Below are positions 16,403 to 23,778 of a DNA stretch of 64,000 bases, piece after piece. Position 1 is the stretch's first letter. Each line of letters starts with the position of its first letter. The notes under the pieces are model-generated. The model saw only the letters and a program-made list of their open reading frames with translations, made no database searches and had not been told where the DNA came from. A program made the position numbers and the translations under genes. Origin of the DNA: Limnohabitans sp. 63ED37-2 (GTDB lineage: Bacteria; Pseudomonadota; Gammaproteobacteria; Burkholderiales; Burkholderiaceae_C); assembly GCF_001412535.1 (NCBI RefSeq), contig NZ_CP011774.1, positions 305,501-369,500 of the forward strand, read 5' to 3'.

Positions 16403-18055
16403 TTACATGCCCATGCCGCCCATACCACCCATGCCGCCCATGTCAGGCATGCCGCCGCCGCCAGCGCCGGACTCGTCCTTCGGGGCTTCGGAAACCATGC
16501 ACTCGGTGGTGAGCATCAAAGAAGCCACAGAAGCGGCGTTCTGCAAAGCAGTACGCGTCACTTTTGTAGGATCCAGAATACCCATTTCGATCATGTCGCC
16601 GTAGGTGTCGTTGGCAGCGTTGAAGCCGTAGTTGCCTTTGCCAGCCAACACCGCGTTCACCACCACCGATGGCTCGCCGCCGGCGTTGTACACGATCTCG
16701 CGCAGAGGCGCTTCGATGGCTTTCAACACCAGCTTGATGCCAGCGTCTTGGTCAGCGTTGTCGCCTTTGATGACGCCAGCTGCTTGACGTGCACGCAGCA
16801 AAGCCACGCCACCACCGGCCACAATGCCTTCTTCCACAGCAGCGCGTGTAGCGTGCAGGGCGTCTTCCACGCGGGCTTTCTTCTCTTTCATCTCGACTTC
16901 GGTGGCAGCGCCGACCTTGATCACGGCCACACCGCCAGCCAACTTCGCCACGCGCTCTTGCAGCTTCTCGCGGTCGTAGTCAGAAGTGGCTTCTTCGATT
17001 TGCACACGCACTTGTTTGACGCGGGCTTCGATGTCGCCAGCAGCACCAGCGCCGTCGATGATGATGGTGTTTTCCTTGCCCACTTCGATGCGCTTGGCTT
17101 GGCCCAGATCGGCCAAGGTCACTTTTTCGAGGGTCAAGCCCACTTCTTCAGCGATCACTTTGCCGCCGGTCAAGATGGCGATGTCTTCCAACATGGCTTT
17201 GCGACGGTCACCAAAGCCAGGGGCCTTGACAGCCACAACCTTCAAGATGCCACGGATGGTGTTCACCACCAAAGTGGCCAAGGCTTCGCCTTCGACTTCT
17301 TCGGCAATGATGAGCAATGGACGGCCCGCTTTGGCAACGGCTTCCAATGTGGGCAGCAGATCGCGGATGTTGCTGATCTTCTTGTCGAACAACAACACAA
17401 AGGGGTTGTCCAGCAAAGCGGCTTGCTTTTCGGGGTTGTTGATGAAATAAGGCGACAGGTAGCCGCGGTCGAATTGCATGCCTTCAACGACGTCGAGTTC
17501 GTTGTTCAAAGACTTGCCGTCTTCCACAGTGATCACGCCTTCTTTGCCCACTTTGTCCATGGCGTTGGCGATGATTTCGCCGATGCTTGTGTCAGAGTTG
17601 GCAGAAATGGAGCCGACTTGGGCGATTTCTTTGCTGGTGGTGGTGGCTTTGGTGGCCTTCTTCAGCTCTTCGATCAAAGCAGTCACTGCTTTGTCGATGC
17701 CGCGCTTGAGGTCCATCGGGTTCATGCCAGCGGCCACGTACTTCATGCCTTCGCGAACGATGGCTTGAGCCAACACGGTGGCAGTCGTTGTGCCGTCGCC
17801 AGCGTTGTCAGACGTCTTGGAAGCGACTTCCTTGACCATCTGAGCGCCCATGTTTTGCAGCTTGTCTTTGAGTTCGATTTCCTTGGCCACGGACACACCG
17901 TCCTTGGTCACGGTGGGGGCGCCGAACGAGCGCTCCAGAACCACGTTACGGCCCTTAGGACCCAAAGTCACTTTGACCGCGTTGGCCAAAATGTTCACGC
18001 CTTCAACCATGCGTGCGCGGGCTTCGCCGCCGAAAATTACGTCTTTTGCTGCCAT
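16403..18055 (-). CDS. groL: Chaperonin GroEL (Hsp60)
   Basis: 60-kDa chaperonin, 550 aa, which forms the tetradecameric folding chamber with GroES. The N-terminus (AAKDVIFGGEARARMVEGVNIL) and the nucleotide-binding segment GPKGRNVVLE and DGTTTATVLA are canonical. The C-terminus ends in the usual Gly-Gly-Met repeat tail. It lies 81 bases downstream of groES in the standard groES-groEL order. Regulation is by the CIRCE element and promoter at 18508-18562. Confidence 0.98.
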   Translation of the reverse strand: MAAKDVIFGGEARARMVEGVNILANAVKVTLGPKGRNVVLERSFGAPTVTKDGVSVAKEIELKDKLQNMGAQMVKEVASKTSDNAGDGTTTATVLAQAIVREGMKYVAAGMNPMDLKRGIDKAVTALIEELKKATKATTTSKEIAQVGSISANSDTSIGEIIANAMDKVGKEGVITVEDGKSLNNELDVVEGMQFDRGYLSPYFINNPEKQAALLDNPFVLLFDKKISNIRDLLPTLEAVAKAGRPLLIIAEEVEGEALATLVVNTIRGILKVVAVKAPGFGDRRKAMLEDIAILTGGKVIAEEVGLTLEKVTLADLGQAKRIEVGKENTIIIDGAGAAGDIEARVKQVRVQIEEATSDYDREKLQERVAKLAGGVAVIKVGAATEVEMKEKKARVEDALHATRAAVEEGIVAGGGVALLRARQAAGVIKGDNADQDAGIKLVLKAIEAPLREIVYNAGGEPSVVVNAVLAGKGNYGFNAANDTYGDMIEMGILDPTKVTRTALQNAASVASLMLTTECMVSEAPKDESGAGGGGMPDMGGMGGMGGMGM

Positions 18056-18136
18056 TTTTAAGCTCCTAAATTCAAATTAATCCGTTGAGGACAGAGCGAC
18101 AGGGCGCTTCGCGCGTTAGTCGGTCTGTCCCGCAAA

Positions 18137-18424
18137 TCACTCGACCACTGCGAACAGGTCTTCTTCTTTCATGACCAACAGCTCGTCGCCGCCGACCTTG
18201 ACGGTCTGGCCGCTGTACTTGCCGAACAACACGCGGTCGCCGACTTTGACGCTCAGGGCTTTGGTCTCGCCTTTGTCGTTGGTTTTGCCAGGGCCGACGG
18301 CCAGGACTTCACCTTGATCGGGCTTTTCTGCAGCCGAGTCGGGGATCACGATGCCCGAGGCTGTTTTGGTTTCGCTTTCGATACGTTTGACGATCACGCG
18401 ATCGCCCAAAGGACGCAGTTTCAT
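18137..18424 (-). CDS. groS: Co-chaperonin GroES (Hsp10)
   Basis: Lid of the GroEL chamber, 95 aa, full length. It opens with KLRPLGDRVIVKRIE and has the mobile loop ETKTASGIVIPDSAAEKP and the C-terminal strand VKVGGDELLVMKEEDLFAVVE. The ATG at 18424 is preceded by AGGAG, and upstream in-frame sequence belongs to the leader. It is the first gene of the heat-shock operon. Confidence 0.98.
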   Translation of the reverse strand: MKLRPLGDRVIVKRIESETKTASGIVIPDSAAEKPDQGEVLAVGPGKTNDKGETKALSVKVGDRVLFGKYSGQTVKVGGDELLVMKEEDLFAVVE

Positions 18425-18499
18425 GGAATCTCCTGGATTTGAAACAAGGGTTGAAAAACAAAAGCACCAAAAAAGGGTGCTGCTGAAATCTGAGGAGTG

Positions 18500-18534
18500 G
18501 AGTGCTGTTAGCACTCATCTCCATCGAGTGCTAA
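18500..18534 (-). promoter_or_regulatory. CIRCE element (HrcA operator) with an extra half-site
   Basis: TTAGCACTC (18508-18516), a 9-base spacer and GAGTGCTAA (18526-18534) match the CIRCE consensus exactly. A third half-site, GAGTGCT at 18500-18506, faces AGCACTC (18510-18516) across 3 bases and makes a competing perfect hairpin. HrcA repression of groE is established for CIRCE; hrcA itself is not in the window. Confidence 0.95.
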
Positions 18535-18562
18535 TGATAAGGGCATTTGGGACCGTTTCAAG
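18534..18562 (-). promoter_or_regulatory. groES-groEL promoter
   Basis: On the minus strand, CTTGAAA (complement of 18556-18562) supplies TTGAAA as a -35. TATCAT (complement of 18534-18539) follows after 16 bases as a -10. CTTGAAA also matches the -35 consensus of heat-shock sigma-32, so dual sigma-70/sigma-32 use is possible. The -10 touches the CIRCE element. Confidence 0.7.
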
Positions 18563-18581
18563 ACCTGTTCGGTGAAACATC

Positions 18582-19163
18582 TCAGTGGTGTGCGGCCAAA
18601 CCCTCTTGCGCATGCCGAGTGCACAGCAAGTAGCCGTAGACCAGATCCGTGCTGATGTCGCCCTCGAACAGACTCAATTGCGGGCTGGGGGCGAGTGGGC
18701 TGCCAGCGGGCAGGTGCTGGCTGTTGTAGACCACCAGGTGGGTGTTGTGCAGGCGGGCCGAGTCCAGGTGCAGGGGGGTGGTGTGCAACCAGGGGATGCG
18801 GGCGTCAATGAACAAAGCGTTCGTCTCGGCATCCAGGTCCATCAGGTCCAGTGGGTGGGTCATGACGGTGACTTGGGGCCAATGTACCAGGGTATCCAGG
18901 GCTGGCGCATGGAAGGTGCTGTCATGCAGGATGCAAATGAGCGCCTCTTCGGAAGCGGGCAGGGGGGTGGCCGGGCTCAGTCCTTGCTGGACGCAATAGT
19001 CCCGCAGAGATGTGGACAGGATGCGCCGATGCCCGCCGTGCGTGACAAAGGCCTTGAACACTCCGTTTTGCACCATCCGCTGCACGGTACCCACCGACAG
19101 GCCCAACATTTTGGCGGCCTGGCTGGTGCTGACATAGGTTTGGTTGTTTGGCGGTGTTTTCAT
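18582..19163 (-). CDS. Excisionase-type helix-turn-helix protein, unknown role
   Basis: 193-residue protein. Residues about 9-55 form a MerR/excisionase-like winged HTH (YVSTSQAAKMLGLSVGTVQRMVQNGVFKAFVTHGGHRRI). The remaining 140 residues resemble no family I know; they contain a possible alpha/beta core with LICILHDSTFHAPALDTL, NALFIDARIPWL and THLVVYNSQ. HTHs of this kind in Burkholderiales are often fused to uncharacterised domains and need not be phage-derived. No integrase or phage gene lies nearby. It may be a transcription factor; its signal is unknown. Confidence 0.72.
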   Translation of the reverse strand: MKTPPNNQTYVSTSQAAKMLGLSVGTVQRMVQNGVFKAFVTHGGHRRILSTSLRDYCVQQGLSPATPLPASEEALICILHDSTFHAPALDTLVHWPQVTVMTHPLDLMDLDAETNALFIDARIPWLHTTPLHLDSARLHNTHLVVYNSQHLPAGSPLAPSPQLSLFEGDISTDLVYGYLLCTRHAQEGLAAHH

Positions 19164-19371
19164 GGTGTGTGTGCCTTGGGCGTCATTTCAGTCGGTTGGG
19201 TGGGTTCTGGTATTTCGATGCTAGGCCGCCATGGTGGGCTTGGGACTCTGGGTGAACCGGTAAACGGACAGCGATAAATCGGTAGCCACGCGGGCTCGGG
19301 TGGGCTGTCCAGAGCGGCAGCTTCTGGGTGGCGACCTCATGGGTGCGGGTTCAAGGCAAAATCACCCCCTT

Positions 19372-20202
19372 ATGTTGCGTTGGTTCCTTTTTTTCTCACG
19401 TTGGCCTTTGTGGGCTTTGCATGCCTTGGGCAGTTTGGGGGGCTGGGCTGCCTGGCTGTTTTCGGGTCGCTACCGCCGCCGTTTTTTGGACAATGCCCGG
19501 CAGGCGGGTCTGGGCTGGTGGGCGGTGATGGGGGCCATCGGGCAGGCCGGGCGCATGTCGGCCGAGTTGCCGCGGTTGTGGCTGGGCCGCACACCGCCCT
19601 TGGTGTGGGCCGACGACCGGGCCGCGGCCGAGGCTTATGCACAAGGCCGAGGTGTTTTGTTTCTGACCCCTCACATGGGTTGCTTTGAGATCACCGCCCA
19701 GGCGCTTGCTTTGCGTTTTGGGCAGCAACACGGACAGTTGACGGTTTTGTACCGACCCGCCAGGCAGGTGGCCTTGAACGAGGTGATGGCCTTGGCACGC
19801 AACCGGCCGGGCTTGCAGGCGGTGCCCACCACCCTGGCGGGAGTGCGCCAGATGATCAAGGCCTTGCGGGCAGGCGAAGCCGTGGGTTTGCTGCCCGACC
19901 AGGTGCCGCCCGAGGGCATGGGCCAGTGGGCCCCTTACTTTGGCAAACCGGCTTACACCATGACACTCGCGGCCCGATTGGCCTTGCAAACCGGAGCCCA
20001 GGTGGTGTTGATTTGGGGCGAGCGCTTGCCCTGGGGGCGCGGCTACCGGCTGCACACCCAAACGCTGGGCCGCGAATTGTCGCCGGATCTGGAAACGGCG
20101 GTGGTGCAGATCAATCAGGCCATGGAGGTCTTGGTGCAGGCTTGCCCGCAGCAGTATTTGTGGGGCTATGCCCGCTACAAAGCCCCGCGCAAGGACACCT
20201 GA
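19372..20202 (+). CDS. Lipid A biosynthesis acyltransferase (LpxL/HtrB family), first of pair
   Basis: Inner-membrane acyltransferase of the LpxL/LpxM family, 276 aa from ATG 19372. It has an N-terminal membrane anchor (LRWFLFFSRWPLWALHALGSLGGWAAWLF) and the catalytic HX4E motif in FLTPHMGCFEITAQAL (about residue 101-106). Later family segments are LLPDQVPPEGMGQWAPYFGKPAYTM and the C-terminal PQQYLWGYARYK. The family adds secondary acyl chains to lipid A. Its stop codon overlaps the next start (TGATG at 20200-20204). Slightly shorter than the usual 290-310 aa. The exact lipid A position acylated cannot be told. Confidence 0.88.
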   Translation: MLRWFLFFSRWPLWALHALGSLGGWAAWLFSGRYRRRFLDNARQAGLGWWAVMGAIGQAGRMSAELPRLWLGRTPPLVWADDRAAAEAYAQGRGVLFLTPHMGCFEITAQALALRFGQQHGQLTVLYRPARQVALNEVMALARNRPGLQAVPTTLAGVRQMIKALRAGEAVGLLPDQVPPEGMGQWAPYFGKPAYTMTLAARLALQTGAQVVLIWGERLPWGRGYRLHTQTLGRELSPDLETAVVQINQAMEVLVQACPQQYLWGYARYKAPRKDT

Positions 20203-21062
20203 TGCATCCCGTGGTTTTGCTCATCCGCTTTTTGGCACCATGGCCTTTGGGGGCCCTGCGCGCTTTGGGCTGGGTCTTGGGCCATGTCTTGTGGGCCTTG
20301 GCCCGGTCGCGGCGGCGCATTGTGCAGGTCAACCTGGCTTTGTGCTTTCCACACCTCACGCCCCGTGAGCGAGGTCATTTGGCCCGCAGGCATTTTGTGG
20401 GGGTGGTGCAGTCGCTGCTCGACAGGTCCTGGCTTTGGCACGGCTCGCCCGCGCAGCTGCGCAGGCGTTTGCAGTTGCAGGGCGATTTGAGCCCCTTGCT
20501 GGGCCCTGAGCCCGTGGTGATGCTGGCGCCGCATTTTGTGGGGCTGGACGCGGGTGGCAGCGCCCTGACCCAGTTGCATGGTGTGCACATGGCCAGCATT
20601 TATGTGCGTCAGCGCAATGCGGCGCTGGACGAGTGGGTTCGCCAGGGGCGCAACCGATCAGGTCAAGTCAGCTTGTATTTCCGCCACCAGGGGGTCAAGC
20701 AAATCTTGTCGGGCCTGCGCCAGGGGGTCAAACTGTATTTGTTGCCAGACATGGATTTTGGGCGCAAGGAGTCGGTGTTTGTGCCCTTTTATGGCGTTCA
20801 GGCGGCCACCGTGCCTTCTTTGTCGCGCTTTGCGCGTTTGGGGCGTGCCCGGGTGATGACCGTGGCCACACGCATGACCGCACAGGGCTACCGTCTGGAG
20901 CTGGGACCCCTGTGGGCCGATTTCCCGAGCGAAGACGCCGAGGCCGACACCGCCCGCATGAACCGTGAACTGCAGACCTTGATCGACACCATGCCGGAGC
21001 AGTATTACTGGGTGCACAAACGGTTCAAAACCCGACCCGAGGGCGAGCCTGGGGTTTATTGA
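20202..21062 (+). CDS. Lipid A biosynthesis acyltransferase (LpxL/HtrB family), second of pair
   Basis: Second acyltransferase of the same family, 286 aa. It has a hydrophobic N-terminus (VVLLIRFLAPWPLGALRALGWVLGHVLWALA), the catalytic HX4D motif in APHFVGLDAGG, the LPDMDFGRKESVFVPFYG segment and the family-typical end MPEQYYWVHKRFKTRP. The start at 20202 shares one base with the upstream stop, so the two are translated together. Two late acyltransferases in tandem fit stepwise addition of two secondary acyl chains. It overlaps the convergent hydrolase gene by 7 bases. Confidence 0.9.
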   Translation: MHPVVLLIRFLAPWPLGALRALGWVLGHVLWALARSRRRIVQVNLALCFPHLTPRERGHLARRHFVGVVQSLLDRSWLWHGSPAQLRRRLQLQGDLSPLLGPEPVVMLAPHFVGLDAGGSALTQLHGVHMASIYVRQRNAALDEWVRQGRNRSGQVSLYFRHQGVKQILSGLRQGVKLYLLPDMDFGRKESVFVPFYGVQAATVPSLSRFARLGRARVMTVATRMTAQGYRLELGPLWADFPSEDAEADTARMNRELQTLIDTMPEQYYWVHKRFKTRPEGEPGVY

Positions 21063-22033
21063 GCGGGTTTGATGTCGCTCGGAGGCAGAAAATTCGCAAT
21101 CTCTTGGATGACTCGTGCTGGTTGTTCATGCACCACCCAGTGTGTGGCCTGCGCAATCGGCACGAGTTTCAGATCGGGGATGTGCGCGTCCAGCCCTTCC
21201 GTCAGGCAGGGCAACAAGGCCACATCGCCCAGCGCCCAGAGCAGCAGCGTGGGCACCTCGATGCGCAGCGCCTCGGGCGGGATCTGGACGGCGCTGGCAC
21301 CCGGGTCGGTGGCGGTGGCCGGGCGCAGGGGTGAGGCGCGGTAATAGTTCAAGCCGCCTTGCAGCCCATGCTGCCAAACCTCGCGGTATTGCGCTTTCAC
21401 GGCGGGTGTGAGCCAGTGGGCCTGGGTGTCTGCCGTGGGCGCTGTGAGGGATTGCAAAGAAGTGTCTTGGCCCGTCAAAAAACCGAACATGCGTTCGAAG
21501 TCCTTGGCCGCCAACTGCGCCGCCGCATCGGGCTGCACCAAAAAGTTCATGTAGGCGCTGGCCGCTTGCTGCGCCGGGTCGTGTTGTAAGGCCCGAAGGA
21601 AAGGGCCGGGGTGGGGCGAGTTGAGGACGACCAGCTGGCGCATGCGATGCGGGTTCTGGTTGGCCAGGCTCCAAGCCACGGCGCCGCCCCAATCGTGGGC
21701 GATGAGCGCGGCCAGCGGGCGGCCGCCCGGGAGGGGGCCGCATTCGCTGTCGATCAGGGCCACGATGTCCTGTGCCAGGTGTTTGGCGCGGTAAGCCTTG
21801 ACGTCTTCAGGGGCGCTCGAGCGCTCGTAGCCGCGTAGGTTGGGGGCCACGCAGCGGTAGCGGCCGTTTTCGGGCCGGGAAAAATGCCGCAACAAAGGGT
21901 CCCAAACCCAGGCCCCTTCAGGGAAGCCGTGCAAAAACAGCAGCACAGGGCGGCCGGGTTCACCACAGGCACGGCAGCTCAGCGTGATGCCGTGGGGCAG
22001 GGTTTGCTGCCAGGTCTGGATGTCGGGATGCAC
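21056..22033 (-). CDS. Alpha/beta hydrolase, epoxide hydrolase-like
   Basis: Soluble alpha/beta hydrolase of 325 aa. Oxyanion/strand motif FLHGFPEGAWVW lies near residue 33. The nucleophile elbow is AHDWGGAVAW, with Asp as the likely nucleophile (the usual pattern of epoxide hydrolases and haloalkane dehalogenases). A cap region contains NYYR, an acid follows in LLLWALGDVALL and the catalytic histidine in ATHWVVHEQP. The HGFPE, HDWGG and Tyr-containing cap together favour epoxide hydrolase. Substrate is unknown. Convergent with the acyltransferase pair and 51 bases upstream of engB on the same strand. Confidence 0.85.
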   Translation of the reverse strand: MHPDIQTWQQTLPHGITLSCRACGEPGRPVLLFLHGFPEGAWVWDPLLRHFSRPENGRYRCVAPNLRGYERSSAPEDVKAYRAKHLAQDIVALIDSECGPLPGGRPLAALIAHDWGGAVAWSLANQNPHRMRQLVVLNSPHPGPFLRALQHDPAQQAASAYMNFLVQPDAAAQLAAKDFERMFGFLTGQDTSLQSLTAPTADTQAHWLTPAVKAQYREVWQHGLQGGLNYYRASPLRPATATDPGASAVQIPPEALRIEVPTLLLWALGDVALLPCLTEGLDAHIPDLKLVPIAQATHWVVHEQPARVIQEIANFLPPSDIKPAQ

Positions 22034-22084
22034 AGCGGATCACTCCATGAGGGGCGGTGGTCCGGGGCTGTGTTCAGCGCAGGC

Positions 22085-22864
22085 TCACTCGTCCAGGGCT
22101 TCGGGTTCTTCTTCGGGGGGCTCGGTGCTTGGTGCAGGGACTGCTGCGCCACCAGCCGGGTGGGTCCAGTCCCACAGCAATTGGGCCACTTCGTCCACGC
22201 CTTGCTTTTTCAGGGCCGAAAAGAGTTTGACCTCGCCGCCGCCGGCTTGCAGTCGCGCAATCGACAAGGCTTTGGCCTGCTCGGCACGGGTGAGCTTGTC
22301 GGCCTTGGTCAGGATGATCAGGAACTTCAGGCCTTCTTCGACGCGGGGACGGATCACTTCGAGCAAGATGTCATCGAGCTCGGTCAAGCCATGACGTGGG
22401 TCGCACATCATGACGATGCCGGTCAGGTTGTCGCGGCTGACCAAGTAGTTGGCCATCACCTGCTGCCAACGCAGCTTGTCCATCTTGGCCACGGCGGCGT
22501 AGCCGTAACCGGGCAAATCGGCCAGCACGGCATCGGTGATGCCCTGCTTGCCCAGTGCAAACAGGTTGATGTGCTGGGTGCGACCAGGTTTTTTGGAAGC
22601 AAAGGCCAGTTGCTTTTTTTGCGTCAGGGTGTTGATGCAGGTGGATTTGCCCGCGTTCGAGCGACCCACAAAGGCGATTTCGGGCGTGTCCATCGCAGGC
22701 AAGTGGTGCAATTGCGCAGCGGTGGTCAAAAAACGCGCGGTGTGCATCCAGCCCATGGGCGTCACAGCTGCGGGGGTATTGGGCGCGGCCAAAGCCGCTG
22801 CAGGCGTGGCTTGAGGGGCTTTGGCAGGGCTTGCAGGGACGCGAACGTGGGGGCGGGAGCTCAT
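22085..22864 (-). CDS. engB: Ribosome biogenesis GTP-binding protein EngB (YihA/YsxC)
   Basis: Essential GTPase of large-subunit assembly, 259 aa. GTPase boxes are G1 GRSNAGKST, G3 DLPGYGYA, G4 TKADKL and G5 FSAL; the switch region reads KKPGRTQHINLF. An Ala/Pro-rich N-terminal extension of about 35 residues and an acidic C-terminal tail (EPPEEEPEALDE) lie outside the core. The gene diverges from the cytochrome c4 gene, an arrangement seen in many proteobacteria. Confidence 0.95.
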   Translation of the reverse strand: MSSRPHVRVPASPAKAPQATPAAALAAPNTPAAVTPMGWMHTARFLTTAAQLHHLPAMDTPEIAFVGRSNAGKSTCINTLTQKKQLAFASKKPGRTQHINLFALGKQGITDAVLADLPGYGYAAVAKMDKLRWQQVMANYLVSRDNLTGIVMMCDPRHGLTELDDILLEVIRPRVEEGLKFLIILTKADKLTRAEQAKALSIARLQAGGGEVKLFSALKKQGVDEVAQLLWDWTHPAGGAAVPAPSTEPPEEEPEALDE

Positions 22865-22884
22865 AAATCAGGGATACCTTGGGT

Positions 22885-22918
22885 CGTCAGGAAACTGACG
22901 TGGACCTCATTGTAGAAT
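22885..22918 (+). promoter_or_regulatory. Inverted repeat and -10-like box before cytochrome c4 gene
   Basis: CGTCAG-GAAA-CTGACG (22885-22900) is a perfect 6-bp inverted repeat. TAGAAT (22913-22918) is a plausible -10. No convincing -35 is seen at the right distance, so activator dependence is possible. Tentative. Confidence 0.35.
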
Positions 22919-22951
22919 CCTTGGGTTTTGCGCCAACTCTTGGATCACGCC

Positions 22952-23584
22952 ATGAAGTCGATTTCCTCTCTCTTGATCACCGCTCTGTCGGCCGCTTTTG
23001 TGGCTGGTTCTGCCTTGGCTGCCGGCCCCGCGCCGCAAGCTGCCAAACCCGACCTGGCCAAAGGCGAGGCCATTTACAGCGCAGCCTGTGTGGCTTGCCA
23101 TGCCGCGGATGGCAACTCAGGTACGCCCGTCAACCCCAAGCTGGCCCAGCAGCACCCCGAATACCTGCTCAAGCAATTGCAGGAATTCAAATCGGGCAAG
23201 CGTGCCAACGCCGTGATGAGCGGCATGGTGGCTGGTTTGAGCAATGAAGACATGCGCAACATCAGCTACTGGCTCGCTTCCAAGACAGCCAAGCCTGGTT
23301 TTGCCAAAGAAAAAGATACGGTGGCTTGGGGCGAGCGCATCTACCGCGGTGGCATCCCTGACCGCCAGATCGCGGCATGCGCCAGCTGCCATTCGCCCAA
23401 CGGTGCAGGCATGCCTTCGCAGTACCCCCGTTTGTCGGGCCAGCACGCCGATTACACCGCTGCCCAGCTGATTCAATTCCGTGAAGGTGTTCGCAAGAAC
23501 AACCTGCAAATGACCCAAGTTGCGGCCAAGATGAACGACCGCGAAATCAAGGCCGTTTCAGACTACATCGCGGGTTTGCGCTAA
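22952..23584 (+). CDS. Dihaem cytochrome c4-type protein
   Basis: Periplasmic electron carrier of 210 aa. The signal peptide is KSISSLLITALSAAFVAGSALA. Two c-type haem sites are CVACH (about residue 50) and CASCH (about residue 145), each in its own cytochrome c domain. Likely axial Met ligands are in NAVMSGMVAGLS and NNLQMTQVAAKM. Two-domain dihaem cytochromes of this type pass electrons from the bc1 complex to terminal oxidases. The following genes resB and ccsA are needed for haem attachment. The start at 22952 gives a clean leader. A terminator follows at 23702. Confidence 0.92.
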   Translation: MKSISSLLITALSAAFVAGSALAAGPAPQAAKPDLAKGEAIYSAACVACHAADGNSGTPVNPKLAQQHPEYLLKQLQEFKSGKRANAVMSGMVAGLSNEDMRNISYWLASKTAKPGFAKEKDTVAWGERIYRGGIPDRQIAACASCHSPNGAGMPSQYPRLSGQHADYTAAQLIQFREGVRKNNLQMTQVAAKMNDREIKAVSDYIAGLR

Positions 23585-23701
23585 AACCTGACCCAGCGTT
23601 CAGGAATGTGCGGTGCTTGTCCTGTTGCATGCAGGGGATTTAAGCCAAAGCCCATGCCCCTGCGGCACAATTCAGCATCGGCTGATATGACTTGACTCAA
23701 G

Positions 23702-23727
23702 GCCGGTTTTACCGGCTTTGTTTTTTT
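23702..23727 (+). terminator. Rho-independent terminator after cytochrome c4 gene
   Basis: GCCGGT (23702-23707), a TTT loop, ACCGGC (23711-23716), then TTTG and seven Ts. It separates the cytochrome gene from resB. Confidence 0.85.
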
Positions 23728-23778
23728 CTGGCGAGCTTTGTCCCGCCTTTCCTGTGTCAGCTTCATTTTTTACACCCC

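Noticed and set aside
16403..16450. Short tandem repeat encoding Gly-Gly-Met
   Set aside because: Normal C-terminal tail of GroEL, not a separate repeat element.
16343..18061. 572-codon open frame antisense to groEL
   Set aside because: Mirror of groEL codon bias; no start context or family traits.
18582..19163. Prophage remnant based on the excisionase-like HTH
   Set aside because: No integrase, att site or other phage gene nearby; such HTHs are common in ordinary regulators.
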